NCBI RefSeq assembly: GCF_007679495.1
Contig: NZ_VEGP01000013.1
Span: forward strand, 40,475-104,474
Reading direction: 5' to 3'
Origin: Paenibacillus sp. 32O-W
GTDB lineage: Bacteria; Bacillota; Bacilli; Paenibacillales; NBRC-103111
Length of the DNA: 64,000 nucleotides
The translations under genes and the position numbers were made by a program. Below the pieces are notes generated by a model. It was not told the origin of the DNA. It worked only from the letters and a program-made list of their open reading frames with translations, and ran no database searches. Numbering within the stretch: the first letter of the stretch is position 1; every line of letters starts with the position of its first letter. Shown here one piece after another: positions 26,777 through 35,075 of this stretch.

Positions 26777-27904
26777 ATGATAAAGAGTATCGGGATCTTC
26801 TTGATCCTCCTGCTTACAGCAGCCTGTTCCCCGGACAAGGCTGTGGACAGGCCAGAGGCGACGGGTCCGGTCATGGGGCAGGAGGAAGAAGGACGTTTAC
26901 CGCATGAAGCGGAGATAATAGCCGAGCAATTAAATGTTCCCTGGGAAATGGTATTTACCCCCGAGGGAGATATTTTATTTACGGAAAGACCCGGACAAAT
27001 CCGGCTTATTAGGCAGGGAAAGTTAGTGGAGGACCCGGTATTCCGGTTTGAAGAACCGTTCATAAGCAAAGGGGAAGGAGGGCTGCTGGGTCTTGAAATC
27101 GACCCCGATTACTCTAATAACGGTTATTTGTATGCCTATCATACCTATGAGGAGAATGGCCGGGTTATGAACCGGGTGCTTCGTCTGCAGCAGAGGGAAA
27201 GCCGGATCGAAGTGGACAAGATATTGATAGCTGATATTCCCGGGGATACGAATCATAATGGAGGGCGTATTAAATTCGGGCCGGACGGGCTGTTATACAT
27301 CACGACCGGAGAGCGGTATGAACCTCAGCTTGCCCAAGATTTGCAGAGTCTGGGCGGGAAGATCCTGCGCATCCATCCGGACGGGACGATTCCGGAGTCC
27401 AATCCTTTTTCGGGTTCGCCGGTCTATAGCTGGGGACATCGCAATGCCCAAGGATTAGCCTGGCATCCGGATACCGGCAAGCAGTACAGCTCCGAGCACG
27501 GCCAGACAGCGCGGGATGAGATCAATCTCATTGAGCCGGGGAAAAATTACGGCTGGCCGGTGATTAGCGGCGACCAGGAGCAGGACGGAATGGTCCGACC
27601 GCTGCTGCACAGCGGGGATGATACCTGGGCGCCCTCGGGTATGACCTTCATAAGCCAGGGCCCTTGGAAAGGCAGGCTGCTTGTGGCTAATTTGCGCGGG
27701 ATGCAGATTCTCGCGGTTACCTGGGGAGCGGATCATACTTCAATCGAGCATACCTCTGCACTATTTCACCATGAGCTGGGGAGAATTCGCAATGTTACAG
27801 AAGGTCCGGACGGCTCCCTGTATGTAATGACCAATAATCGCGACGGGCGGGGTACACCCGGACCAGGGGACGACAAGTTAATTCGGCTCAAGCCGTTGTT
27901 TTAA
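26777..27904 (+). CDS. PQQ-type sugar dehydrogenase-like lipoprotein
   Basis: Exported beta-propeller of the glucose/sorbosone dehydrogenase family, 375 residues. A lipobox, LTAAC, at residues ~13-17 predicts a lipid anchor. Family signatures in order: VPWEMVFTPEGDILFTERPG, GGLLGLEIDP, NHNGGRIKFGPDGLLYITTG, YSWGHRNAQGLAWHP, EHGQTARDEINLI and GKNYGWPVISG. The cofactor- and Ca-binding loops look complete. In the family PQQ is the cofactor, but Paenibacilli do not generally make it, so the true cofactor or activity is open. Start ATG at 26777 lies eight bases after AAAGGAG; a GTG nine bases earlier overlaps that site. It is flanked by terminators and so is its own unit, inserted between yqfB and yqfC positions. 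Confidence 0.88.
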   Translation: MIKSIGIFLILLLTAACSPDKAVDRPEATGPVMGQEEEGRLPHEAEIIAEQLNVPWEMVFTPEGDILFTERPGQIRLIRQGKLVEDPVFRFEEPFISKGEGGLLGLEIDPDYSNNGYLYAYHTYEENGRVMNRVLRLQQRESRIEVDKILIADIPGDTNHNGGRIKFGPDGLLYITTGERYEPQLAQDLQSLGGKILRIHPDGTIPESNPFSGSPVYSWGHRNAQGLAWHPDTGKQYSSEHGQTARDEINLIEPGKNYGWPVISGDQEQDGMVRPLLHSGDDTWAPSGMTFISQGPWKGRLLVANLRGMQILAVTWGADHTSIEHTSALFHHELGRIRNVTEGPDGSLYVMTNNRDGRGTPGPGDDKLIRLKPLF

Positions 27905-27965
27905 TCCCCATCTCTCTCATTTCTCCTTGAAATCCTCGTCTTTCAGCTTTCATATCGTTATGAAG

Positions 27966-27988
27966 AAGAGCCGGCCAGGCTCTTTTTT
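27966..27988 (+). terminator. Terminator of the sugar-dehydrogenase gene
   Basis: AAGAGCC, loop GGCCA, GGCTCTTTTTT, 62 bases after the stop codon. Confidence 0.85.
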
Positions 27989-28162
27989 GCCACATAGGAA
28001 TCTTTAAGTTCTTTACAGTGTTAATATGGTGCTGAATAAAGATTCCAATTGGCATAAAAAGCACCTCTTTAGCCACCGCTCAGTTCCGTAGACTCCCGTT
28101 TTATGCGACTCTTTGAGACAGTCCCGGTCATCCGCCTAATTATGTAGAAAGACAATCAAAAC

Positions 28163-28271
28163 TGCAGGTCTTTTTGGGAAAAAGCCGCGCAGTGCCTTAT
28201 TCTAAAGCGATAGTGCAGGTCTTTGGAGCGATTTTTGCGAAATGGCCCCATTTTGTCAAAAAAGATCTGCA
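28163..28271. repeat. MITE-like element with TGCAG(G/A)TCTTT inverted ends
   Basis: TGCAGGTCTTTTTGG (28163-28177) is matched at 13 of 15 positions by the reverse complement of 28257-28271. An internal direct copy, GTGCAGGTCTTTGG, occurs near 28213. The region is poorer in GC than the flanking genes. It resembles a small non-autonomous repeat or a decayed relic of one. Confidence 0.5.
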
Positions 28272-28434
28272 CATTTGAGCGTCTTTCCCTTTCTTTTTGG
28301 AAAAAGGCAGAATTCTAATGTACTTTTGTTCGTCTTTACGATGTCCTTACGGACCCAGATGCGACCTTCATGCATGAACAATGGGTGGCTTTCTCTTGCC
28401 TATCATTTTGCTACAATGGGCAGCGATGAAAGAG

Positions 28435-28482
28435 AAGAGTAGGTGGGTGCGGAAAATTGACCGCCAGCCTCGCTCTTTTTTT
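28435..28482 (+). terminator. Extended terminator hairpin, possible end of a small RNA
   Basis: AAGAG-AGG-GCGG on the left pairs with CCGC-CCT-CTCTT on the right around an AAAATTGA loop, and seven T follow. A TACAAT -10-like hexamer at 28412-28417 lies only ~20 bases upstream, so a transcript of about 60 bases could start and end here. No open frame ends at this point. Confidence 0.5.
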
Positions 28483-28530
28483 GGAAAGCATTCACGATTT
28501 AGTCGGTTCAGGCCGTTTCTCAGCAGTTTG

Positions 28531-28561
28531 GAAGCTGCTTGGGACGGCTTCTTGTTTTTTT
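28531..28561 (+). terminator. Second terminator-like hairpin
   Basis: GAAGCTG pairs with CGGCTTC (one G-T pair), then TTGTTTTTTTT. It follows the hairpin at 28435 by 50 bases. Confidence 0.45.
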
Positions 28562-28719
28562 GCATGACATTTGCGCGGCACCACGAATGCCCCAAGATGA
28601 TTGGCGAGGCGGGATTTGCAAGAGTCACTATGGGTTTTCATTAAGTCACAATTGGTTAAGTTGGAGCGTCGCGAAGGCGGTTTTTCTGAACAATCTGTTA
28701 CCAGCGGAGAGTCCTTTTT

Positions 28720-28748
28720 TCATAAATGGCGAAGCATCGGCATAATTT
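28720..28748 (+). promoter_or_regulatory. Candidate sigma-E (mother-cell sporulation) promoter of yqfC-yqfD
   Basis: TCATAAA (28720-28726), a 14-base spacer, then CATAATTT (28741-28748). This is close to the sigma-E pattern (a -35 like TCATATT and a -10 like CATACAAT with 13-15 bases between). It ends 38 bases before the yqfC start. The B. subtilis yqfCD genes are sigma-E dependent. Confidence 0.45.
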
Positions 28749-28785
28749 GTAAAAAAGCCTATCAGTTCGGGGGGATGAGCGAGGC

Positions 28786-29067
28786 ATGCGCTCCATTAAA
28801 AAGAAGCTCAACATGATGACCGCGAAGCTGCTCGAAGTGCCTCAGGATGTCATCCTTGATCTGCCCAGATTGACGATGATCGGTAATATGCAGCTCTACA
28901 TCGAAAACCACAGAGGGGTCCTGCATTTTTCCAGTGAATTGCTTAAGCTGGCGCTCGGGCAGGGGGCGCTGGAGGTCCGCGGGGAAAATTTGGTCATGAG
29001 GGGCATACAGACGGAGGAAGTCTTCATCGAGGGCAAGATCCACGATATTAAATACATCAATTCATAA
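28786..29067 (+). CDS. yqfC: Sporulation protein YqfC (YabP family)
   Basis: Small 93-residue protein of the YabP/YqfC family, found only in endospore formers. Characteristic features are LEVPQDVILDLPRLTMIGN near residue 16, the ENHRGVLHFS segment, and a predicted beta-rich C-terminus (LVMRGIQTEEVFIEGKI). Together with YqfD it is part of the mother-cell sporulation programme; its molecular task is not known. The ATG at 28786 is ten bases after CGGGGGGA. yqfD follows ten bases after the stop codon. Confidence 0.93.
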   Translation: MRSIKKKLNMMTAKLLEVPQDVILDLPRLTMIGNMQLYIENHRGVLHFSSELLKLALGQGALEVRGENLVMRGIQTEEVFIEGKIHDIKYINS

Positions 29068-29077
29068 TAAAGGGTGA

Positions 29078-30307
29078 ATGCGGGTGCGACCAAATATCAT
29101 TTCCAGGCTCAAGGGATATGTGACTATTGAATTGCGCGGGGAAAGGCTGGAGGAATTCATCAATCTGGCTGCCTCTTCCCGTCTCGTTCTGTGGGACATG
29201 CAGATTAAACAGCCGAATCTGGCCGAGGTGAATTTGCATATCGAAGATTTTTACAAGCTTCGTCCGCTTTTAAAAAAGACAGGCTGCCGCATACATCTTC
29301 TTAAAAGATACGGGTTTCCTTTTTTCCTGGACAAGCTGTGGAAACGAAAGTTTTTCATTGCCGGTCTATGCTTCTTCATCGTCGGTCTCTTCCTGCTATC
29401 CTCCATCGTCTGGAAGGTAGAAGTGGAAGGAAACGAGAAGCTGATGAAGATGGAAATTTTGGAGAAGGCGAAGCAGCTCGGGATCTATGAATATCAATGG
29501 AAGTTTCGTCTGGGCAACCAGGAGGATTTGGCCAGGGAGCTTCACAAACAGCTTCCCGGGGTGGCCTGGGTGGGGGTGAAGGTAGAAGGCACCCACATTA
29601 AGATACAAGTGGTGGAGAGCGCCAGTCCCGAGCAGAAGGAGCTTAAAAGTCCGCGTCATCTGATCGCCTCCAAAAATGCGGTCGTTACTAAAATTTTAGC
29701 GGAGAAAGGAAAGCCGGTCGTCCAACCTGATCAGTATGTGCGGAAAGGGGACTTGCTTATTTCCGGACTGATCGGCAACGAGCAGTATCAGCAGACGGTA
29801 GTTTCGCAGGGACAGGTCAAAGGATTGGTCTGGTACACAAGCAAAATCGAAGTTCCGATGGTTCGCAAATATAAAACTTATACCGGAGAGTCCTACCGCC
29901 GCTTCTATCTTGTCTTCGGAAACCGGGCGCTGCAGCTAACCGGCTATGGCACTTCATATGAACAATCCGAGCAGGAAGCTTCGCGCAAAACGCTCCAATG
30001 GAGGAACTACGGCCTGCCGGTCGGCTGGATGAATGAGAAGGTGCGAGAGGTTCGTTACCTGGAAGAGCCGTTGGAACGGGAAGCGGCGCGTCAGATCGGT
30101 CTGGAGCGGGCTCGGGCGGATATTCTCCACGGAGCGGGTGAGGATTCGAGAATCACCTCGGAGAAGGTGTTGAAGGAGCAGGAGGAGAACGGAGTGCTGG
30201 TGATGGAGGTTCATTTCGAAGTGGAGGAGAACATTGCCGTCGAGCAGCCGATCGTAAACTTGCCTCCGGAAGCGGACCCGGCCCCGGGAGAGAGCCCCGT
30301 CAGCTAG
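29078..30307 (+). CDS. yqfD: Sporulation protein YqfD
   Basis: 409-residue membrane protein conserved among endospore formers. The N-terminal ~85 residues are a cytoplasmic domain (ELRGERLEEFINLAASS), followed by one membrane segment (FFIAGLCFFIVGLFLLSSIVW, ~residues 92-110) and a large domain that should face the intermembrane space. The region VEVEGNEKL... starts a POTRA-like fold. It resembles stage IV sporulation protein YqfD throughout. A GTG two codons later is an alternative start. A terminator lies at 30464. The protein is required for normal sporulation in B. subtilis relatives; its mechanism is unclear. Confidence 0.93.
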   Translation: MRVRPNIISRLKGYVTIELRGERLEEFINLAASSRLVLWDMQIKQPNLAEVNLHIEDFYKLRPLLKKTGCRIHLLKRYGFPFFLDKLWKRKFFIAGLCFFIVGLFLLSSIVWKVEVEGNEKLMKMEILEKAKQLGIYEYQWKFRLGNQEDLARELHKQLPGVAWVGVKVEGTHIKIQVVESASPEQKELKSPRHLIASKNAVVTKILAEKGKPVVQPDQYVRKGDLLISGLIGNEQYQQTVVSQGQVKGLVWYTSKIEVPMVRKYKTYTGESYRRFYLVFGNRALQLTGYGTSYEQSEQEASRKTLQWRNYGLPVGWMNEKVREVRYLEEPLEREAARQIGLERARADILHGAGEDSRITSEKVLKEQEENGVLVMEVHFEVEENIAVEQPIVNLPPEADPAPGESPVS

Positions 30308-30463
30308 CACCTGCCGATAACGTCCCGCCCCATGGAGCTTGAGAGAGGCCGCTATTGGGAGAGGGTATACGCTTTTGGTTCGCAGCGAATAAACAGCGTA
30401 AAGCAGCCTTCACAAGCTTATGCAGAAGTCTATATCAAACTAGCAAAAACCGGTTACGATAAC

Positions 30464-30504
30464 AGCCGCTTCTTTCCGAAATAGAAAGCTGCGGCTCTTT
30501 TCTT
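30464..30504 (+). terminator. Terminator after yqfD
   Basis: AGCCGC-tt-CTTTC pairs with GAAAG-ct-GCGGCT around CGAAATA, then CTTTTCTTT. The stem lies 157 bases after the yqfD stop codon and just before the phoH promoter. Confidence 0.75.
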
Positions 30505-30515
30505 TGCATTAATAT

Positions 30516-30543
30516 TTGCTTCCGGGAGCACATATACGATAAT
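30516..30543 (+). promoter_or_regulatory. Sigma-A-type promoter of phoH operon
   Basis: TTGCTT (30516-30521), a 16-base spacer and GATAAT (30538-30543). A consensus TATAAT at 30552-30557 nearby, with a poor -35, may give a second start. The phoH start codon is about 45 bases downstream. Confidence 0.55.
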
Positions 30544-30590
30544 ATCTTACGTATAATATAGTTACTGATGATTAAGGAGATTGAGGCCTT

Positions 30591-31562
30591 TTGACCGATC
30601 GCGAACACATTGTCAAAATACCGCTAACCAACATAGCCGAGGGGCTGTCGTTGTTTGGACCGCAGGACAAGTTTCTGTCTATCGTAGAGAAGCAGACCGA
30701 TGCGAAAATTTTTTCCCGGGAAGAAGAGATTGTCATTCAGGGACAAGCCCGCGAGACCCAGCGGCTGCAGCAGCTGTTCGAGGTACTGCTGGAATTGGTC
30801 CGGAACAACTATCCGTTGTCGGAACGGGACATCCATTATGCCCTGGAATTATCCAAACAGATGATGGCGGATCAACTGCTTGATTTATTCAAAGGGGAAA
30901 TTACACATACGTACAGAGGCAAGCCGATCCGTGTCAAGACGATCGGACAGAAGCAGTATGTCGGGAAAATTCGCAAACAGGACATTGTCTTCGGCATCGG
31001 CCCGGCCGGTACCGGCAAGACCTACCTGGCTGTCGTGCTCGCCGTGGCTGCCTTGAAGGAGGGCAAGGTCAAGAGAATCATATTGACCCGACCTGCCGTG
31101 GAGGCGGGAGAAAGTCTCGGCTTCCTGCCGGGAGATCTTCAGGAAAAGGTTGACCCGTATCTGCGCCCATTGTATGATGCTCTTAACGATGTGCTGGGGG
31201 CAGAGCAGGTTGCCAAGTCCATGGAAAGAGGCTTGATTGAAATTGCTCCTCTCGCTTATATGAGGGGCAGAACTCTCGATGATTCATTTATCATACTGGA
31301 CGAAGCCCAGAACACGACCCCGGAGCAGATGAAGATGTTTCTGACCCGGCTGGGGTTTGGCTCGAAGATGGTCATCACCGGGGACATCACGCAGATCGAT
31401 TTGCCCAGGGGCAGACGATCCGGATTGGTGGAGGCTGAGCGCATACTGGAGAACATCGACGAAATCGGATTCGTATATTTCTCCGAACAGGATGTGGTCC
31501 GCCACTCTCTGGTTCAGAAAATCATCACCGCCTACAACCTGGATCAAGAAAAGCATGGATAG
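30591..31562 (+). CDS. phoH: PhoH-like ATPase (YqfE)
   Basis: Cytoplasmic ATPase of 323 residues with a KH-like N-terminal region and a superfamily-1-helicase-like ATPase. Walker A is GIGPAGTGKTYLAVVLA near residue 137, and Walker B with its sensor is FIILDEAQNTTPEQMKMFLT. It is linked genetically to ribosome assembly and RNA processing together with YbeY in several bacteria. Start TTG at 30591 is ten bases after AAGGAGA. It is the first gene of a chain phoH-pgpH-ybeY-dgkA-cdd in the same order as B. subtilis yqfE-yqfF-yqfG-dgkA-cdd. Confidence 0.94.
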   Translation: MTDREHIVKIPLTNIAEGLSLFGPQDKFLSIVEKQTDAKIFSREEEIVIQGQARETQRLQQLFEVLLELVRNNYPLSERDIHYALELSKQMMADQLLDLFKGEITHTYRGKPIRVKTIGQKQYVGKIRKQDIVFGIGPAGTGKTYLAVVLAVAALKEGKVKRIILTRPAVEAGESLGFLPGDLQEKVDPYLRPLYDALNDVLGAEQVAKSMERGLIEIAPLAYMRGRTLDDSFIILDEAQNTTPEQMKMFLTRLGFGSKMVITGDITQIDLPRGRRSGLVEAERILENIDEIGFVYFSEQDVVRHSLVQKIITAYNLDQEKHG

Positions 31563-31579
31563 AGAGGACTGAAAGTTTC

Positions 31580-33820
31580 ATGACAAGAAACGAACCGTCC
31601 GCTACCGGGAATTCACCCTCCCGGTTCAGTCAATGGAAAACAAGCCCGGTTATCCGTTATTTGTTATTGCTGGGTTTTGCCCTTCTGTTTTATTTTTCTC
31701 TTCTAAATGAAGTCGTTCCGGAAACCTATGATATTCAGCCGAATAAAGTCAGTGAGAAGACGATCTATGCTCCTTATCAGGAGGAGAATTCGCTGGCTAC
31801 GGAGAAAGCCAAGGAAGAGGCCGCTTCGCGGATTCAGCCGGTTTATAAGATCGTATCGATCAAGAATGAACAAATTGTCGAGACGATCTTCGACAAGCTT
31901 GAGCAGAATAATACCGATCCGGAAATGACCTTCGATGTCAGAGTCGATCTGTATCGAAATTTGCTTCCGGCTATCTATACGGATTATGTAGAGAGATTTA
32001 TGAAGACATTGAGGGCGGCCGGTAATTATAACGACACTCTCATGAATGAGATTGAGAAGCAGCTGCTGGAGCAGCAGTACAAGTTTTCGGAGGAAAGCTA
32101 CTATAAATTTCCGCGGCTGACCAAGGACGATTTGACGGCCATGGAAACGGTAGCGAAGGACATCGTCAATCGGCTGATGAATGACCCGCTTGTGGAGGCG
32201 CAGTCTGCCCGGGCCAAAGTGACCGAGATGGTCAACTCTTCGACATTGACGAAGAATACGGCGCGGGAACTGGTGCAGGAAATTGTTCGCTTTGCCCTGA
32301 CACCCAACAAGTTTTATGATGCCAAGGAGACCGATCAGGCCAGGGCTCAGGCAAGAGAGAATACGAAGCCGGTTCTGTTCGGAAAGAATGACGTTCTTGT
32401 CTATAAAGGCGAGATGATAACGGAAGAGACGTACCAGCGGCTCAAAACCTTCAACCTGCTCAAGGATAAAACCGATTTTCGTCCGCATTTGGGCCTGGCT
32501 CTGCTGGTAGCGCTGTTCGTTCTGGTCATTTTCATGTTCATCCGCCAGAGCAAATTGAGCATCCGGAATAACAATTCCCAGCTTGTCATGCTTCTGCTGA
32601 TCTTCTTCTTGAATATTATCGGAATGAAGATTGTCTCCCTGGGACAAAATTTGGAGTATCCGCATATCGGTTACCTTGCCCCCGTTGCTATGGGAACGAT
32701 GCTCGTAATCGTACTGCTGGATGCGCCTCTTGCCTACGTCTCGTCGATTATTTTCAGTTTGATGTCGGGGATTATCTTCAGCGTGGACCAGGAGCGGCTG
32801 ATGGATTACCGTTACCTGTTCGTTTCGCTGATTGTAAGCTTTGCCGCTATCTTTTCCTTGCACAAGGCCAGTCAGCGGATTACGATCTTGAAGGCCGGGA
32901 TTATGATATCGGTCTTCGGCTGTCTCGGTATCGTCACTCAGGCTCTGCTGGATAACCGGTTTACGATGACGGATCTGTCTTACGGATTGTCGTTCGCGGC
33001 TGTCGGAGGCATTATTAGTGCCATTCTGGTGATCGGAATTATGCCGTTCTTCGAGATGGCCTTCGGGATTCTGTCTCCACTCAAGCTGGTCGAGCTGTCT
33101 AATCCGAACCTGCCGCTGCTTCGCAAGCTGCTGACCGAAGCCCCGGGCACCTACCATCATAGTGTTATGGTCGGTAACCTGTCAGAAGCCGCAGCAGAGG
33201 CGGTGGGAGCTAACGGCTTGCTCTGCCGGGTGGGCTCTTATTATCACGATATGGGCAAGACCAAGCGCCCAAGTTATTATATAGAAAATCAGATGAATAT
33301 GGATAACCCGCATGACAGCATTGAACCGAGCCTGAGCAAGGCGATTATTACCGCGCATCCCCGGGACGGTGTAGAGATGCTGAAGGAGCATAACCTGCCC
33401 AAGGCGATCCGCGATATTGCCGAACAGCACCACGGGACGACGCTGCTCAAGTATTTTTACTACAAGGCGGTTAAGCAGGCGGAGGAAAGCGGGGAAGGCA
33501 AGGTCGTTGAGGAAAGCGAATACCGTTATCCCGGTCCTAAAGCGCAGTCCAAAGAAGCGGCTATCGTGGGAATTTCGGACTGTGTGGAGGCGGCCGTGCG
33601 TTCCTTGCGGAGCCCGACGATTGAACAGATCGATTCCATGGTACGTAAAATTATTAAAGACCGTCTGGATGACGGGCAATTCGACGAGTGCGACCTGACG
33701 ATCAAGGATTTGGATACCATTGCCAAAGCGCTCAAAGAAACATTGCTTGGCATCTTCCATGCCCGTATTGAATACCCGGGCGATTTGCCTAAAAATAACG
33801 ATAGCAAAGGAGAGTCTTAA
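31580..33820 (+). CDS. pgpH: Cyclic di-AMP phosphodiesterase PgpH (7TMR-HD)
   Basis: Membrane HD-domain phosphodiesterase of 746 residues that breaks down c-di-AMP. An N-terminal membrane segment is followed by a large extracellular 7TMR-HDED domain (~residues 50-290), seven membrane segments (~300-490) and a cytoplasmic HD domain. Metal ligands include H..H in APGTYHHSVMVGN and H556-D557 in YYHDMGKTK, with QHHGTT further on. All are present, so the enzyme should be active. It lies 17 bases after phoH and 3 bases before ybeY. Confidence 0.94.
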   Translation: MTRNEPSATGNSPSRFSQWKTSPVIRYLLLLGFALLFYFSLLNEVVPETYDIQPNKVSEKTIYAPYQEENSLATEKAKEEAASRIQPVYKIVSIKNEQIVETIFDKLEQNNTDPEMTFDVRVDLYRNLLPAIYTDYVERFMKTLRAAGNYNDTLMNEIEKQLLEQQYKFSEESYYKFPRLTKDDLTAMETVAKDIVNRLMNDPLVEAQSARAKVTEMVNSSTLTKNTARELVQEIVRFALTPNKFYDAKETDQARAQARENTKPVLFGKNDVLVYKGEMITEETYQRLKTFNLLKDKTDFRPHLGLALLVALFVLVIFMFIRQSKLSIRNNNSQLVMLLLIFFLNIIGMKIVSLGQNLEYPHIGYLAPVAMGTMLVIVLLDAPLAYVSSIIFSLMSGIIFSVDQERLMDYRYLFVSLIVSFAAIFSLHKASQRITILKAGIMISVFGCLGIVTQALLDNRFTMTDLSYGLSFAAVGGIISAILVIGIMPFFEMAFGILSPLKLVELSNPNLPLLRKLLTEAPGTYHHSVMVGNLSEAAAEAVGANGLLCRVGSYYHDMGKTKRPSYYIENQMNMDNPHDSIEPSLSKAIITAHPRDGVEMLKEHNLPKAIRDIAEQHHGTTLLKYFYYKAVKQAEESGEGKVVEESEYRYPGPKAQSKEAAIVGISDCVEAAVRSLRSPTIEQIDSMVRKIIKDRLDDGQFDECDLTIKDLDTIAKALKETLLGIFHARIEYPGDLPKNNDSKGES

Positions 33821-33823
33821 ACG

Positions 33824-34345
33824 ATGGCCTTATTGCTGGAATGGAGCAATGAACAGGATCAGTTAGAAATTACTCCCGAGCTGATCTCCATGATTGAAGA
33901 ATTGCTGCAAATCGCCGGTAAGCGGGAAGATATTCCCCTCGGGGAAGTCGCGCTGAGCTTTGTTACCGACGAAGAAATCCGCAAGCTGAACAAGGAATAC
34001 CGGGGACTGGATAAGCCGACGGATGTCCTCTCCTTTCCGATGATGGAGTTCGGTGCCGGGGAGCTTGAAATCAACTACGGCGAGCTGGAGGAGATTGCTT
34101 CCGACGAGGATACGCTTGGCGGAAGCTTGTTCGGCGCCGATCAGTTGGGGGATATTATCATATCCGTGCCGAGAGCGATAGAACAAGCAGGCGAATACGG
34201 CCATTCCATTAACCGGGAAATCGGATTTTTGTTCGTACACGGTTTTCTCCATCTGATCGGTTATGACCATCAGACAGAGGACGAAGAGAAGCGGATGTTT
34301 CGCAAGCAGGAAGAAATATTGCAGGAGGCCGGTTTGATCAGGTGA
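33824..34345 (+). CDS. ybeY: Endoribonuclease YbeY
   Basis: Zinc-dependent single-strand endoribonuclease that matures the 3' end of 16S rRNA and takes part in ribosome quality control. The signature H139-x3-H143-x5-H149 (HGFLHLIGYDH) is complete. Other family motifs are NKEYRGLDKPTDVLSFP and LGDIIIS. At 173 residues it is longer than the usual ~155: the extra ~20 residues lie between DVLSFP and LGDIIIS (acidic, INYGELEEIASDEDTLG). The ATG has AAAGGAGA upstream. Its stop codon overlaps the dgkA GTG by four bases. Confidence 0.95.
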   Translation: MALLLEWSNEQDQLEITPELISMIEELLQIAGKREDIPLGEVALSFVTDEEIRKLNKEYRGLDKPTDVLSFPMMEFGAGELEINYGELEEIASDEDTLGGSLFGADQLGDIIISVPRAIEQAGEYGHSINREIGFLFVHGFLHLIGYDHQTEDEEKRMFRKQEEILQEAGLIR

Positions 34346-35040
34346 ACGGGATTGCAAAATGGCTGAAAAGCTTCCGCTTCGCTTACCAAGGAATTAAATA
34401 TGCTTTAACTACCCAGCGGAATATGAAATTTCATTTTTCCGCTTCTTTTGTCGCTCTTCTCTCCGCCCTCTTCTTCCGGTTGGGCAAGTGGGACATTTTA
34501 TTCATTCTGCTCGCAGTCACTCTTGTCATTGTTACGGAGCTGATTAATACCGCAGTCGAGAAAGCGGTTGATCTGGCTATGCCGGAGGTCCATCCGTTGG
34601 CCAAAATCGCGAAAGATGTTGCCGCAGCCTCTGTTCTGGTGTCTGCGGTTTTTGCCGTTGCCGTCGGGATGATCGTGTTCTTCGAACCGCTGGAGAGATG
34701 GATAAGCGGGATTAGGGAGGAACCGGCCAAGCTGTCTTCCTCGGCGGTTTGGCTTTATCTGGGATTGGTCGCCTTTACTCTGATCGTGACAGAAACACGG
34801 TTTTCGGCCAAATCTTATGTTCGCCCGAGCTTGTGGATGGCCGTCTCCTTTTCCATATCGACGCTGATTGTTCTGTTGACTTTCCATCCGTTGGTATCCG
34901 TACTGGCTTACAGCTTGTCTGTCCTATTTTTGCTCATACTGTATCAGAGAAGGACCCGCACGCTTCCGGCACTGGTTTTTGGAGGAGCTATTGGGATCAC
35001 TGTCACGATTATGGCTTTTTGGCTGCATACGTTATTATAG
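34342..35040 (+). CDS. dgkA: Diacylglycerol/undecaprenol kinase DgkA with decayed PAP2-like C-terminal half
   Basis: The N-terminal ~125 residues are a full DgkA-type trimeric membrane kinase, with the catalytic and metal-binding stretch VTELINTAVEKAVDLAMPE and the later AKDVAAASVL. In Firmicutes it phosphorylates undecaprenol, recycling the cell-wall carrier. The B. subtilis enzyme has only ~123 residues; here ~105 more follow, with three to four membrane segments. The extension follows the layout of the PAP2 phosphatase domain fused to DgkA in other Firmicutes, but where PSGH is expected there is RPSLW, and where SR..H is expected the segment YQRRTRTLPALVFGG lacks the histidine. It is therefore probably not a phosphatase. 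The start is GTG, overlapping ybeY. Confidence 0.85.
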   Translation: MNGIAKWLKSFRFAYQGIKYALTTQRNMKFHFSASFVALLSALFFRLGKWDILFILLAVTLVIVTELINTAVEKAVDLAMPEVHPLAKIAKDVAAASVLVSAVFAVAVGMIVFFEPLERWISGIREEPAKLSSSAVWLYLGLVAFTLIVTETRFSAKSYVRPSLWMAVSFSISTLIVLLTFHPLVSVLAYSLSVLFLLILYQRRTRTLPALVFGGAIGITVTIMAFWLHTLL

Positions 35041-35075
35041 GAGTAATAGTAAAAATTTGAGGAGGGGACAGCATA

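Larger units (their letters stand above)
27905..28785. other. 880 bp intergenic region with repeats and hairpins
   Basis: No supported gene. It contains the terminator of the preceding gene, an inverted-repeat element at 28163-28271, two terminator-like hairpins at 28435-28482 and 28531-28561, and a sigma-E-like promoter at 28720-28748. The short open frames here lack ribosome binding sites and overlap one another. Confidence 0.6.

Noticed and set aside
28381..28644. 87-residue open frame upstream of yqfC
   Set aside because: It crosses two terminator-like hairpins, lacks a ribosome binding site and overlaps competing frames.
31703..33160. 485-residue open frame on the minus strand within pgpH
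   Set aside because: Antisense shadow. Its composition (Arg/Gln/His-rich) is an artefact of the complementary codons.
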